Source: Coprinellus micaceus
Lineage: Eukaryota > Basidiomycota > Agaricomycetes > Agaricales > Psathyrellaceae
DNA length: 64,000 nt
NCBI GenBank assembly: GCA_951394405.1
Contig: OX596344.1
Location: forward strand, 992,001 to 1,056,000
Direction: 5' to 3'
Part shown: one piece after another, positions 34,167-45,663 of the stretch
Layout of the letters: each line of letters begins with the position of its first letter
How positions within the stretch are numbered: position 1 is the first letter of the stretch
Notes under the pieces: model-generated
Seen by the model: the letters and a program-made list of their open reading frames with translations, nothing else
Told to the model about the DNA's origin: nothing
The model's database searches: none
Program-made: the position numbers and the translations under genes

Positions 34167-35019
34167 GGATAATTCTATTGAGAAACCCCCGTTTCCCGGA
34201 AACCCTGGGGGTTTCTGCAATCATCGCTACGTTTGATGGGGACAATATTTGCACACCTTTGTACCAACGGCCGGTGCTTCGGGGACTGGCGGCCTGCTAC
34301 TTTAGGCGCCCATAGCCTCGTTATCAAGTTCACCCGTGAGGAGGCTACTCCCGACTTATCAGTACGTAACCAGGACATCTTTGGTGGACCCCCAACACCA
34401 TTTTTTTTTGTATCAAAGGCCGTTGAGAGAGGTGTACGAGTGAATTAGCGCCGAGAGCCCACTCGGTGACCCCTAACCGTGTTTAGTAAACCGAGGACCA
34501 CTGACTTGTTGGAAGGTATTACGGGAGGGCGGAGAAGGAGAAGATACTGCGCATGGGCCCTGAGATGGGTGATTATGACTTCACAACAATGCTCACCCAC
34601 ATTGTCAATTATTTGGAGATATTCCCCCGAAACCCAGTAGCTCAAAGGAGACATCGAGCAAGGGGTATAAGTACGCCTTTCCACACAGCCAGGTATGCTA
34701 CACCATTAGGCCTATATCATTGAACCGACACATCCGGGAGAGTGACACACAATCCACCCATATCCGAGCATCATGTACCTCCCAAACGTCCACATGCGCA
34801 ACACAATATATTGGCTCAGTCCACCACATCCACTCGAAGCGACAATCAGAGGTCCAGAATGACCACCTCCCGCTCATCCCATCGCCCTTGGAATAGCCTC
34901 CAGGTCCGGTACCGGATCACCCTTGGGGAGCCGGCCGCGCGTTATCCAGGGTTTCCCAATAGCTTATCGAGAAACCCTGGGGTTTTATGGGAAATGGGGG
35001 TTTCTCAATAGAATTATCC
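34167..35019. mobile_element. Mutator-like non-autonomous element, 853 bp
   Basis: Perfect 24-bp inverted ends begin GGATAATTCTATTGAG (34,167-34,190 and 34,996-35,019), with imperfect inner repeats rich in GAAACCCTGGGG and its complement. A 9-bp duplication CTATTGTTT flanks it (34,158-34,166 and 35,020-35,028). Nine-base duplications and long perfect ends are typical of the Mutator superfamily. The interior has no gene. Confidence 0.8.
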
Positions 35020-36086
35020 CTATTGTTTGGGGATCACGGATACAAATCGTAGATAAAGGAAGACTGCACCCGCATCGGTCATGTGAAGGGAACGCGAGAT
35101 TCCCTCTCAGGATTCACGCCCAGTGAAAAGTGGGTCTGCTGATATCCGAGAATATCTGGGAATCTCGGGACTTCCGATATTCCCAGACCTTGCCAGAAAA
35201 AGTTACCTACCTGTCCGACAAGCACAGATTCTGCCAGTGGGTCTGAGGGGCAACATCTCAGTCGCTGCCTCGAATCCCATATTTCCCCCTTGATTTCTGT
35301 GGGCTTCCGAAAGGATCTGGGAATCACTGGGACGGTTGGTAGGGGTATCGATTGCAATTGTAATTACAGAACCGGGAATAATACGTTCATATCGGTATAA
35401 ATCTGGTAGAATATGGACGAATCTGAAGGTAGTGATGCTAGGCTGTCCGTTGTGGGAACATTGGGTATCTGAATGTGTCGAGGATGGAGTTGCGAAGGCG
35501 TACGGGAGGGGGAGAGAGTGGAGTCGGTGATCGCACCGCAGAATCCTGCTCCTAAGCCAGTTGGGACTCCACTTCAGCAGGAAGTCTGCCTCTCATGACG
35601 CCCTCCTTCTTGCGCTTGTTGGCGAGAATGGTGTAGTCTTTGAGAACCTGGGATATGGATGTATTAGTACGACGAGAGGCCCGGGAAGCACAGTTACATG
35701 AAGCAACTCACTGGACCCCCTTTTATGTTAACAGAGTCCCAAGCCGCCTTGAATTCGGGTCGAGTTGGCGTCCTCCCCTCTTGGAAAATGTAATCAAGGA
35801 GATATAGGTTCCTGCGTCACGAGGGTCCGTTTAGATAAAATAGAACAGTCAAGGGTACCGAGTGAGATACGCACCGTGCTGTATAATACGTCGCACTCGG
35901 AAGCTCCAAGGGGACAGCCTTCTCTTTCTTTTTGGGGTTTGCTGGGAGGTCGGTAGGGACAATGGTTCCAGGAGGTGGTGGTGTGAAGGTAAGAGCCGCC
36001 GGTTTCGACCCTAGACCTGCCCTATGGATCGAAAGACCGTGTCAATAGATGTCCATGAGAAAGGAAAGTGGCGTACAGCGGGTTCA

Positions 36087-37030
36087 TGTAGAACGATGCA
36101 AGTATGACCCACTGTAAGTGGGGAGAGTTCGATGTTAGATTGGAAGTAAGTAGGATATACAAGATACGCACCTGTAAGTGGGGAGAGTTCGATGGGGACT
36201 CACCCACTTACAGTGTGGACTATATACTGTGGAGAACAATAGATAACCTATATGCGGAATGTAGAACGATGCAAGTATGACCCACTGTAAGTGGGGAGAG
36301 TTCGATGTTAGATTGAAAGTAAGTAGAGTATACAAGATACGCACCTGTAAGTGGGGAGAGTTCGATGGGGACTCACCCACTTACAGTGTGGACTATATAC
36401 TGTGGAGAACAATAGATAACCTATATGCGGAATGTAGAACGATGCAAGTATGACCCACTGTAAGTGGGGAGAGTTCGATGTTAGATTGAAAGTAAGTAGA
36501 GTATACAAGATACGCACCTGTAAGTGGGGAGAGTTCGATGGGGACTCACCCACTTACAGTGTGGACTATATACTGTGGAGAACAATAGATAACCTATATG
36601 CGGAACAATAAGAAAGAACAATAGACGTTCCATAAGTAGAGAACAATAGCAGTGAATGGAGATAAGGTGGAGATAAGAGAACAATAAGTGCGAGTATAAT
36701 GGGAATAATACAAGGTGGTTGTTGTTCTCTGTAGAACAATAGAAGATAAGTAAAACATTCGAAATAGAGGTATTCTTTGTAGAGATAGAGTTGACATGAG
36801 CATTGTCTTCCAACACGGAACAATAGGAAAGAACAATAGACGTTCCATAAGTAGAGAACAATAGCAGTGAATGGAGATAAGGTGGAGATAAGAGAACAAT
36901 AAGTGCGAGTATAATGGGAATAATACAAGGTGGTTGTTGTTCTCTGTAGAACAATAGAAGATAAGTAAAACGTTCGAAATAGAGGTATTCTTTGTAGAGA
37001 TAGAGTTGACATGAGCATTGTCTTCCAACA
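36087..37030 (-). repeat. Solo LTR with internally amplified halves
   Basis: Reading right to left this has the Copia LTR ends TGTTGGAAGACA and TTCTACA and a 5-bp duplication GTTCA (36,082-36,086 and 37,031-37,035). The 5' half (215 bp) occurs twice and the 3' half (173 bp) three times. The length fits exactly: 383 + 215 + 2 x 173 = 944. No internal retroelement sequence remains. It interrupts the C-terminal part of the Tnp2 transposase. Confidence 0.85.
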
Positions 37031-38241
37031 GTTCAGGGGTTGTAGAATGATACCAGAAGGCTTGGAGTTGTTAGGCTGAGCGCTCTGCTGGGGGTTAGCA
37101 GAATCCTTTGGATCACCAGAAGGCCAAAGGTCAGCAGGAGAGGCCGAGCGAGAGTAGGCAAACTCAAAGTCAGTCGACAGGGCACGTTGCGGGCCTCGAG
37201 GGCAAGAACCAGTGTCGTCCAACAGATTGGGCTCCGGGGAAGGGCGTGGAGTGAGCACATCATCGATTAACGTCGCCACAGATAGAACCTTGCTGTCGGC
37301 AGTCGGTTCTTGCTGAACGACGATCGCAGTCGCAGCAGGTGGCGGCACATTGGGAGGGGTTTGCTTCGGCAGGCCAGGCTCTGAGGAAGGGCATAGATTG
37401 AGCACATCGTCGAGTAACATCGCCACAGATAGAGCCTTGCTGGCGGCACTCGGTCCTTGCTGGACGACAACCGCAGTCGCAGGTGGCGGCACATTGAGAG
37501 GGGTTTGCTTCGGCGGACCGGGCTTCGAAGTACCACCAGATGGGCGACGAGGTTTTGAGGGACCGCCTTTACTACCTGCAGAGGAACCAGACGGGAGCTT
37601 GCGTGGTCCAGCAGAACGAGAGGCCGAAGACGACAGATGCGGAGCGGCAGGGTTTTGGGAGCTGTTGGATGCCTTTTGTGGGACACGCTGACGCTTCGTA
37701 GGGCGAGCATCACCATCCTCATCGCTCCCACTCCCCTCCTCTTCCTCATCTGAGTCGTCATAGTCTGACGCCGACCCAGGAACAGCAAGCCCATGAGCCA
37801 CAAGAACCGCAGAATAGCCTTGCCAAACCCGACGCTTGAAGTCGGGGAAACTCAACGTCGCCCACCTGTTTAACTTCCAGTCGCCGCCGTTACAATGGAA
37901 CACCCAGGGAAATGTTGGACTGATAGTAACCTTGAGATGGGTAAAGGCGTCGTGCTGTTTCTTCTTCCAGCTTGCTGGGAGAATCAGTAGGCTGATCCAT
38001 ACTTCCCATTCAGCGTGGCATGCCTCCAGGAGCGAGGAGAGCGCTTCCAGACCAACAAAGTCCCCATCCTCATCCACAAAGAAGGCGAACCGATGTAGCT
38101 TGTTTCCAAGTGCTTTCTGCTCCTTCTGCTCCCTCGTCCAATCAGCCTTGCTCCAGATGTTGATGTTTGGAAAGTCATCCTTTTTTGGTGGGGTGTTGAC
38201 GTGTTTGGAATCCTGTGCTGAGACTTGGATTGCCGCACGCC

Positions 38242-38549
38242 TAGTGATGGTCACGGGTAACCCGCGGGTAGCGGCGCAGCGACCCGTACCCGTACCCGTG
38301 GGAACCCTGACCCGCAACCCGGCGGGTTTCTCGCGTCGAACGAGCCCAAGAACACCCAAAACGGATCAGAAATGGTGGAGATATGAGTGAATTGAATAAA
38401 TCACTCATAACCCGCCGAGTTTTCGTCCATTCTGGACGTTCTTGAGCTCGTTTTAAACGCCACGGGTATGCGGACGTCTACCCGTACCCGTACCCGCGCA
38501 TACCCTTCCCGCAAACCCGGCGGGTTTTCAAAACCCTTGACCATCACTA
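38242..38549 (-). mobile_element. hAT-type MITE copy 1, 308 bp
   Basis: The ends are TAGTGATGGTCA and its complement. An 8-bp duplication with one mismatch flanks it (CGCACGCC at 38,234-38,241, CGCGCGCC at 38,550-38,557). The interior has GGGTACGGGTACGGGT repeats and no gene. It lies in a coding exon of the Tnp2 transposase and creates a false long frame. Confidence 0.85.
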
Positions 38550-38753
38550 CGCGCGCCTGGAGGAAGCGGAATTCAGCGCAGGTATAGCAGCCAAGGAAGG
38601 GTTGGATGCGTCCAGGGGAGTGGGGGTTTGCGGCTGCTTGCTGAGTAGGCTCTTCAGGTACTCGGTATTTTGCCTTTGGGAGTGTTTCGACGTCACAGAC
38701 AACGGATAAGATAAGGATCGAACTCACTGGGTCAGTGTAACCTGCATCTCAAG

Positions 38754-39061
38754 TAGTGATGGTCAAGGGTATTGGAAACCCGCCGGGTTTGCGGGACGGG
38801 TATGCGCGGGTACGGGTACGGGTAGACGTCCGCATACCCGTGGCGTTTAAAACGAGCTCAAGAACGTCCAAAACGGACGAAAACTCGGCGGGTTATGAGT
38901 GATTTATTCAATTCACTCATATCTCCACCATTTCTGATCCGTTTTGGGTGTTCTTGGGCTCGTTCGACGCGGGAAACCCGCCGGGTTGCGGGTCAGGGTT
39001 CCCACGGGTACGGGTACGGGTCGCTGCGCCGCTACCCGCGGGTTACCCGTGACCATCACTA
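38754..39061 (+). mobile_element. hAT-type MITE copy 2, 308 bp, inverted
   Basis: Same length and ends as copy 1 but opposite orientation, with a perfect 8-bp duplication ATCTCAAG (38,746-38,753 and 39,062-39,069). By eye only a handful of bases differ from copy 1. The perfect duplication suggests it is the younger of the two. The two form a 308-bp inverted pair with a 204-bp spacer. Confidence 0.9.
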
Positions 39062-42000
39062 ATCTCAAGCACCCTCACCTCCCCCTTCAGACTAATGAAC
39101 TCGTTTAAGAGGGTTCCATAGGGTGGATAGTGGGCAGAATGGCGAGGGTCGTCAACCGCCAAGTTACGATTTGAACTTAGCATACTGGGGGGGTCGGGGT
39201 CGGTGATACGGCCGCGGTAGCCCCTGCTGTAGCCTGATGCAGAAAACTCTCCCGATGTGTTCGTGCCTACAAAACTGGGGGGGTACTGCCTTCCACCGTG
39301 TCCTATTGGCTTGCCAAAATCGAAGTCATTGAACAGATGGTGCGCATCAGAGGTAGCCTGGGTATGGTGATTTGGAGCCAGCTCATGATTCATAGTGAAA
39401 TAGATGGGGATGGGGTGTATATAGAGGATTGGCCGGGGAAGGCGAACCTTGGAGTCCACATCGAGTTCAGGGTATATCACCTTGGCGGCATTCATCTGGC
39501 ATCGCCGCAGTGCTATCTTCTTGAGGTTCCCGAACGGATTTGATGGTTGACGGATCTCGCCTCCCAGGTCGCCGATGATGCCTTCAAGAGTGTACTGCGT
39601 GGCATATGCACCTGGACCAACTCGGTAACCCTCGGGAGAGGTATGCACCAGGGTGTGAATAGCTGGGCGACAGAAGTGAAGGCGGTCCTCACGGCCCTGG
39701 TAGTAGAGGTCCTCGTAGCCTTGGACAAAAGCAAGGAGCGAGGTGTGGGCCTCGGCCAGCTGGTCGGCGGTGATCGACCGTTGGGAGAGAATGTCGACGG
39801 CATGCACAAGAAGGCAGTAGTGTTGCCAGATCACCTTAGGGAGATACTTGCGAAAGAGGACCCGTCCGAGCTTGTAGAAATAGACGTTCCACTCGGTGCA
39901 TTTGTAGGAACTAGAGATCTTGAGGGCCGGGTTGCGAGGAATGCGGTGGAATAGCGATGGCAGATACTGCCCCGAGTTTGCGACGTCGAGCCCATGAGAC
40001 GTCCAGTTGTCACCAGTTAAACACACCCAGAACCAGCTTAGCTTCGAGTCAGTCGGCTCACATTTAATAGTACCACGCCAGTGTGCGATGAAGAGAACAG
40101 GAATGTTGTTGAAGAAGTGGTGCATGAGGTCGACAGTGAAGCATTTGGGAGGTGCAAAGCTGAGCTCAGGTACAAGCGCAGAGAGGATGGAGGGCTTGCT
40201 TATGCCCGTGTCCCTTCGATTGGTGGTGTACGCATCGAGGGTGTTTGACGCCCGCACCTTTTGCAGGTCGGCCTCATACTCCGCCGGCGTCAGTCGTCGG
40301 ATGGAGCCAAAGTCGAAATCGGGATGGTCTGAGGCTATACCTATGTTTGGATCGATGGGGACAGTCGGTCGTTTGTGTGCTGCATAGTAGTGACCTTGGC
40401 CTGGTTTGTGCCGCCCTTTCATCGGACAGCCAAGGCGGCAGCCTACTGCACCATGGTGACCAACTCGGCCATCCAGCTCAGTCAGTCCGACGGTATCAGC
40501 CAAGCCGAAGAGGAAGAATATGCGTGAATGGATAACCGCCTGCTTGGAGTGGTCCCAGACCTTGAGTCCACGCCCCCCATTCTCCCGCTGAAGTGCCGAG
40601 AGGTGATAGAAGCTCCGATACAGGTATGAGTCCAGGTGCTTGGGCTTCTCAGGGCCTGGAATAATGAGGGCAGGTAGGACGTGCTTCCTCTTGTAGCGGG
40701 TAGCAGGGTCGTAGTCGTAGATAATCCATGCAGCGATCCAGGCGTCGGATTTCTTGTCCTGGTACAGCTGGGCACCATCAATCGTGAATCCAAGGACTGT
40801 GTCGTCTGCAGTGATGTTGGCCGACTGATGGAGTTCCAGATAGTCACTCCCACTGAAGATATCATCGAAGACAATCTGCTCCCCCTTCCCCAAATCAGCA
40901 AGGATCTTCTCAACCTTCCGTGCTCGGTACTGCATCGCTTCAGAGCCTGGGCCAGAACGCCGGTAAGCTTGGATTTGTGGCCCAAGGGGCAGGGTGGTCA
41001 TTTGCTGCACCGGAACACGCTTCTTGCTATTGGGGTTCGACGAGGGTTGATACCGATCCTTCCCGCAGTCCTCGCAGGTCTGGTGGCCCTCCCATGGTCC
41101 AGTGTAAGCATGGCACCCAGTTATGCACATGTCATCTTCAACAGACACAATGCCAGTAATCCTCTCCATCAACCTCTCGACTCGATAGTGAGACAGCAAT
41201 CCCTCGGGATAGACATCGGGGTGCTCGGTTTCGACAGTGTGCCTCACCGCCTCGTAAACATCCTGCGAAGCACCGTTGCAATCAAGGTAGAGCGTAAGGG
41301 AGACCCGTTCCTCGTTCGAGAGTGTAGGGTAAGGGACTTTGGCAGGGTGGCGCAGGGCATGCAACGTCTCCTCGGAAAGTTTGTCGTTGTCGAGTGTGGC
41401 CTCGCGGATAAGGGCAATGAACTCGTCACTGAAGCGGACAGTGTCGATGAGCGAAGGTTCTGGTTGTGGCGGAGCATCGTCGACTGTTGGATCGAACTCT
41501 CCAAGACCTGCCGCATCTCCATCGTCCGCCAAGGGTATCCCAAGGTCGTCGTCATGGTCTGGGGATGGGGAACGCGAATCTGGTGGCCCGTCCTCATACT
41601 CGTCCTCCGAGAAACTTTCGCCGTGACCTTTGTTCAGATCGGTGGGTGCATCAGGCGCTAGTTGTTCGCCCTCGTCAATTGCAGGGGCTGGGGATTGGGG
41701 GCGGGGTGAGCCAGAGCGAGTGTCCTGGACGAGAAATTGAGATCCAAGAGCCTATGCAAGAATACAGACCGATAAAAACGCACCACATCGCCATTTGCAT
41801 CGAGGACCCCCTCCCCAGACCCGCTGCCCTCGCCAACATCGTCAACGTCCTAGAAACCATTGCTGATTGAGGCTCCAGCACCATGGAAGTGAAAGAGCAC
41901 TTTACCATGGCATTGCCTTCTTCTCCAGCCTCGGAGCGGTCCACAGTGGCACGCTTGGTACGGGCCGTACGCTTTCTTGAACGCGATTTTCCTGCAGTCA

Positions 42001-42878
42001 CACGCAAGTTGGTGCACAGCGACTATAATAAGGCTTGAATGAGCACTCACCCAAGTATATCATTGGAGGAACAGCCCCATCTCTCTTTTCCGTCGTCTTC
42101 ATGTGCTTGGCGACGGTGTGACGATCCTTGATTTCACCTCCGCAGCGGTCGCAGTGGCACGGCCGCTTGTTGTTCTGTTGCTTCTTTGTGGGGCCTCGAT
42201 TGCTATGAGCTGACTCGGTCAGGACCATGTTGTAGAGCGAGAAATATAGTGTTATTAGAACGTGGTGCCAGTAGTAGGGAGTAGATAGAGTTGGGCAACG
42301 GCTCGGTGAACGATGCTGACGGGTTGGCATCAACCGGTGATCAAAATTCCCATGCTCGACCGTCGCAGCGTCTGTGGTCCATCGGATTGCGAGCCTGAGC
42401 CAGAAGGACGGATTGCCCTCCCATCCAACACCAAGAGCAGCGGATTTCCGATATCCACAGAAAAACTACCCTCCCTCCTGAAATCACCGGATATTGCCAT
42501 ACGAGCCCGGATATCTCCCGACGGCCACAGACCCACTTTTCACTGGGATTCACGCGTTCTCCACAGGGGAGATCGGCAATAGGCCTGAACCGGGTGAGCT
42601 GAGATCTTGAGGTTGCTCTTGGACGCTGCAGCTCTGGGAGGGGTACGAATCGTTGACGTTGGGTGCGCCTTGAGGTGGCGGTCGACGGTCTGGAGGCGTA
42701 GCGGGTTTAGACGCGGACGCGTAGGAACGGGAGTGTGTGTGTGGTGGAGCCGAGAGGCGAACTCACCACCGGGAACGTAATGTGGCGAGGGTGCATAGAG
42801 AGCTATACGTGCTGGACGACGCAAGCAGGTCGCTGGAGGTTCAGTGGGAGATGATGGAAGCGGAAGAGTTTGGATTTG

Positions 42879-43046
42879 ATGGCGCTTATTGAAAGGGCCA
42901 CCACGCGTCGTGATGGCTCCTGCCTCTTGTCCTCTTTCAACGACCGCCTCACTCATTCGATGCACAACGTTCGAGATCTCGCTGTCCCCTACTTGGCCAA
43001 CCAGGATCCCGCCACTGTCATCTTGCTTTCCCCCGCCTGCCTGTGA
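42879..43046 (+). CDS. Conserved short frame FNDRLTHS (U1)
   Basis: A 55-codon frame from ATG to TGA contains SCLLSSFNDRLTHSMHNVRD and AVPYLANQDPATV. It matches the U0 frame at 6,163 in peptide. Either a small gene or the first exon of a larger one; no donor was chosen with confidence and no family is recognised. Confidence 0.25.
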   Translation: MALIERATTRRDGSCLLSSFNDRLTHSMHNVRDLAVPYLANQDPATVILLSPACL

Positions 43047-45539
43047 ATGCTATGGAGTGCGAATGGAGCCCTGTCTCCGACCGACAGCATCACCCTAAAG
43101 CAGCGCAACGAGTAGGATAGCCCTCTGCCGTCTGCCTCTGCATGCTGAGAGGCACCAACTGGAATGGCTGAGCTGTGGTGACCCAGAGAGGCTCGTTGGG
43201 CCAAGGTACGTTGTTCTTAGTGTAAATCGGCGTCGAAGGCGTAGTAACGTCCTTCACAGTTCGAGGAGACGTTTCTTGGGACCCCTTTTAACTCGCTTCA
43301 CGCGTTCTCCCCGTTTCTTATTTAATTTCAAGCGGGAAGAAGCACAGGCTAGCCATAGCCTCCTCTATTCGCGCTCCTGGCAGCCTTCATCGCCCCTTCT
43401 TCGTGCACCCCAGTGGCTTCGACAAGACCGCCTCGAGCTCACCCAGCCTCATTCACTCTATCCCCTGCTAGCCACTATCGCTACCAGACTCCTCGCCACT
43501 GGTCCTGACGCATCCCGTCGAACTATCGGGCTCTTCTGAGCCGTAGCGCCCTCCCTACGTTGGTCAGTCAGCTTTCGATCTGGCGTCGAAGCCTTGGCTG
43601 AGCGTTGGAGGGGGAACTCGGAAGTGAATGCGACGTGTATGGTCCATTGGAGCGCCCTCTGAAATGAAGACGAATCGATGGGTGGAGGGAAAGAATGTCG
43701 AACACATCGTGCTGGGAGATGTGGCGTTGAAGGAAGGAGTGCCTTTAGTCTTTATCGAACGACGTAGCGAGGGTCGAGGATGTGAAGGCGGCCTTCTCTC
43801 TCTGGGTGTTTGGGCGTCGCAGGCCCAGTGTGCGGTTTTCTACCCCGTCGTCCTGCCGCTCTCCTGAATATTATAACAGGTAGACTCCGCCCCCCGTCTA
43901 ATTTCACCACACCCTTGAATAGAGCACTTGAGCTTAACATCCATACCTCCTGGATTCTTCGGTGCCTCGTTCCTACAACATATTCGGCGTCCTTCTGACT
44001 CGTAGTCCTCTCAGCGTCCAGCACGTTGGCGGTCGGATCGAGGGGCGGTGGTTGAAGAGCGAGGTAACTAGATAACGACTCGCGTCGCTGAGCAGTCGAC
44101 AGTCGAGCGAAGGTTTGATGATCATGTCTGCTCGGAGGAAAGGAAGGGAACCTTCGCTCATCTCGCCACGCTAGACGGGGCGATTCCTAGCCAGGGGCTC
44201 TCGTCTCTGCGTACTCACCTACTCTAGATCGGCTACTCCAGGGAGTGCCATGATGCCCTGGCTGCAACGGCACCCCGGAACGGGTTCCTGTTTCGGGAAA
44301 CCCTTCTTGCCTGCGACCGCCCGGGCACACCCTGCTTCTTCGGCGCCCATAATATGCCTGCAGCCTCGCCGATCGGGCGTGCTGGGGCGCATGGAGTTGA
44401 GGCTGGCGCTGTACCGGTCAATTGCGTAATACGGTGAGGTTCGTTCTGGTGTCCATGATCGGCAGCTAGAACTTCTTTTCATGACGACTGGGTACATTCG
44501 GTGAGTGGGCTTTGTACTCCGTTGGTTAGGAGATGGGTCCTAGGCTCTGGGTGAGCAGAGGTTGATCCTTTGCAGAGAGGAGCACAGCTGGGTGTTTAGC
44601 TGTACCCCTCTCCACACGATTCGAACCGGGCGATAAAGCCTCTCACCTCAGGCTCATTGTTTGAGCGAAGGGCAAAGCTCAACCGCCAATAAGTGTCTCC
44701 CCGAGCTGATACTACCCCGAGGCCGATGTTCTCGTCATGGTTGGACAATACGCGCTGGTTCAGCATCGACGGAACCAGTGTTAGTTGGTTTGAGCCTCGC
44801 ATTCGGACCTTGTAGCCTAGCATACGGGCTGTGTGCAATATACCTCTTTCCTCTGGATACTAACCTTTCGTCGGGGACGTGGAATAGTCCACGGACTATG
44901 TTTTCAATTCTTGGTCCACGCACGACGCCCGCAAGCCTCCTGAAGTGGGTGGAGATTGGGTTGAGAAAACCGACGATTCAGACGTCGGCTGGGAATATTT
45001 TCGGTGGCGTGTGTCGGGAGATAAAGTGAGGGTCGCAGAACTTCCGGAATATCAGAGCGGTTTCGACGCTGATCGGTCGAGTCTCTGGCGTACCATGGTT
45101 GAGAACTACACCGACAACGACAGCGCTCGCACATCTGCTCAAAGTTCCATGAGTAAGAGGCCTGCTTTTTTGCTTACCGCTTGCAAATTCGATATTCATC
45201 GATAATGCCCATGTCGGCTTGCTATATCCCGGTTTCGTAGACATCCTTGGCATTCCCCCCCTTATTGTCAATTAGGCGCCCAAGATCGCACGAGGCCACA
45301 GTGTGGCGTGGTGCCAGGTGGCGGACGGCGATAGACCGAAGCGTTTGCCCGTAGCGTAGCGGTATCGATAGATAATCCTTGGCCCCATCCCACACTCCGG
45401 TGATTCGAGCCGTGTAGTTGGGCGCTTAACGGTCGATATGGACGGGGGTGGGATATTAGTTGACACGTTGCAGAAGGGTTTCCGCCTTACCACCCCTTTT
45501 GGGTCAAATGAAGTGACGTTCCCGGAATGATACTGCGAG

Positions 45540-45663
45540 GAGCGCTTTTCTGAAATGAAGTGCTGTGCTGTGATACACGCACTAGACACGCGCATACTCC
45601 AGGCCTTAAACTGCTCTCAGAGGGATCGATAATCACTCCTCCTCCACTCATCCTCCTTCCGCC
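45540..45663 (+). promoter_or_regulatory. Conserved upstream block of the membrane-gene family
   Basis: The bases before the ATG are kept in all four units (also about 9,110-9,222, 53,000-53,118 and, diverged, before 63,107). They include CGCACTAGACACGCGCATAC-like sequence, AGGCCTTAAAC, an ATCGATAATCAC motif and a CT-rich leader ending in CCGCCATGG or CACCATGG. This is a likely promoter and 5' leader. The factor-binding role is inferred from conservation only. Confidence 0.4.

Larger units (their letters stand above)
35552..42228 (-). pseudogene. Large Tnp2/CACTA-type transposase, broken by three insertions
   Basis: The start is ATG at 42,226-42,228, followed by a CxxC...HxxxxH finger (CDRCGG...HTVAKH). 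Exons resume near 41,900 and 41,750, then comes a long exon from about 41,750. That exon contains a Cys-rich knuckle (CITGCH...CEDC), TIDGAQLY, a core with FGLADTVGLTELDGRVGHHG, and a late block with HTLVHTSPEGYRVGPGAYATQ, matching the usual Tnp2 and C-terminal helper order. Its end (RVLE) runs into MITE 2. If the MITE duplications are collapsed, the frame passes through one intron and stays open across both MITE sites. It continues with IWSKADWTREQKEQ (about 38,140), a Pro/Ser-rich region and, beyond the LTR array, three small exons ending at 35,552. It is now inactive. Confidence 0.7.
35119..42547. mobile_element. Tnp2-type DNA transposon, 7,429 bp
   Basis: The 20-bp inverted ends CCCAGTGAAAAGTGGGTCTG lie at 35,119-35,138 and 42,528-42,547. 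A 7-bp duplication ATTCACG flanks them (35,112-35,118 and 42,548-42,554). GATATCC-like subterminal motifs occur at both ends. The element contains one large minus-strand transposase gene related to the CACTA/Tnp2 group (Plavaka-like is possible). Three younger insertions lie inside it: an LTR array and two MITEs. A 7-bp duplication is longer than the 2-4 bp usual for CACTA elements. Confidence 0.85.
42548..45663. other. U1 backbone before paralogue 2
   Basis: This runs parallel to U0 from about 5,830 to 9,222. It contains one short conserved frame (42,879-43,046) and, just before the gene, a conserved 100-base upstream block with ATACACGC.CTAGACA and CAGGCCTTAAAC. I see no other gene supported here. 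Confidence 0.55.

Noticed and set aside
36566..38359. A 597-codon minus-strand frame that looks like one long protein
   Set aside because: It is a chimera: its start is MITE 1 sequence, its middle is part of the Tnp2 transposase gene, and its end is LTR repeats read in an accidental frame.
39043..39069. Apparent C-terminus (SDGHG) of the 829-codon transposase frame
   Set aside because: These last codons come from MITE 2; the natural frame continues beyond the MITE.
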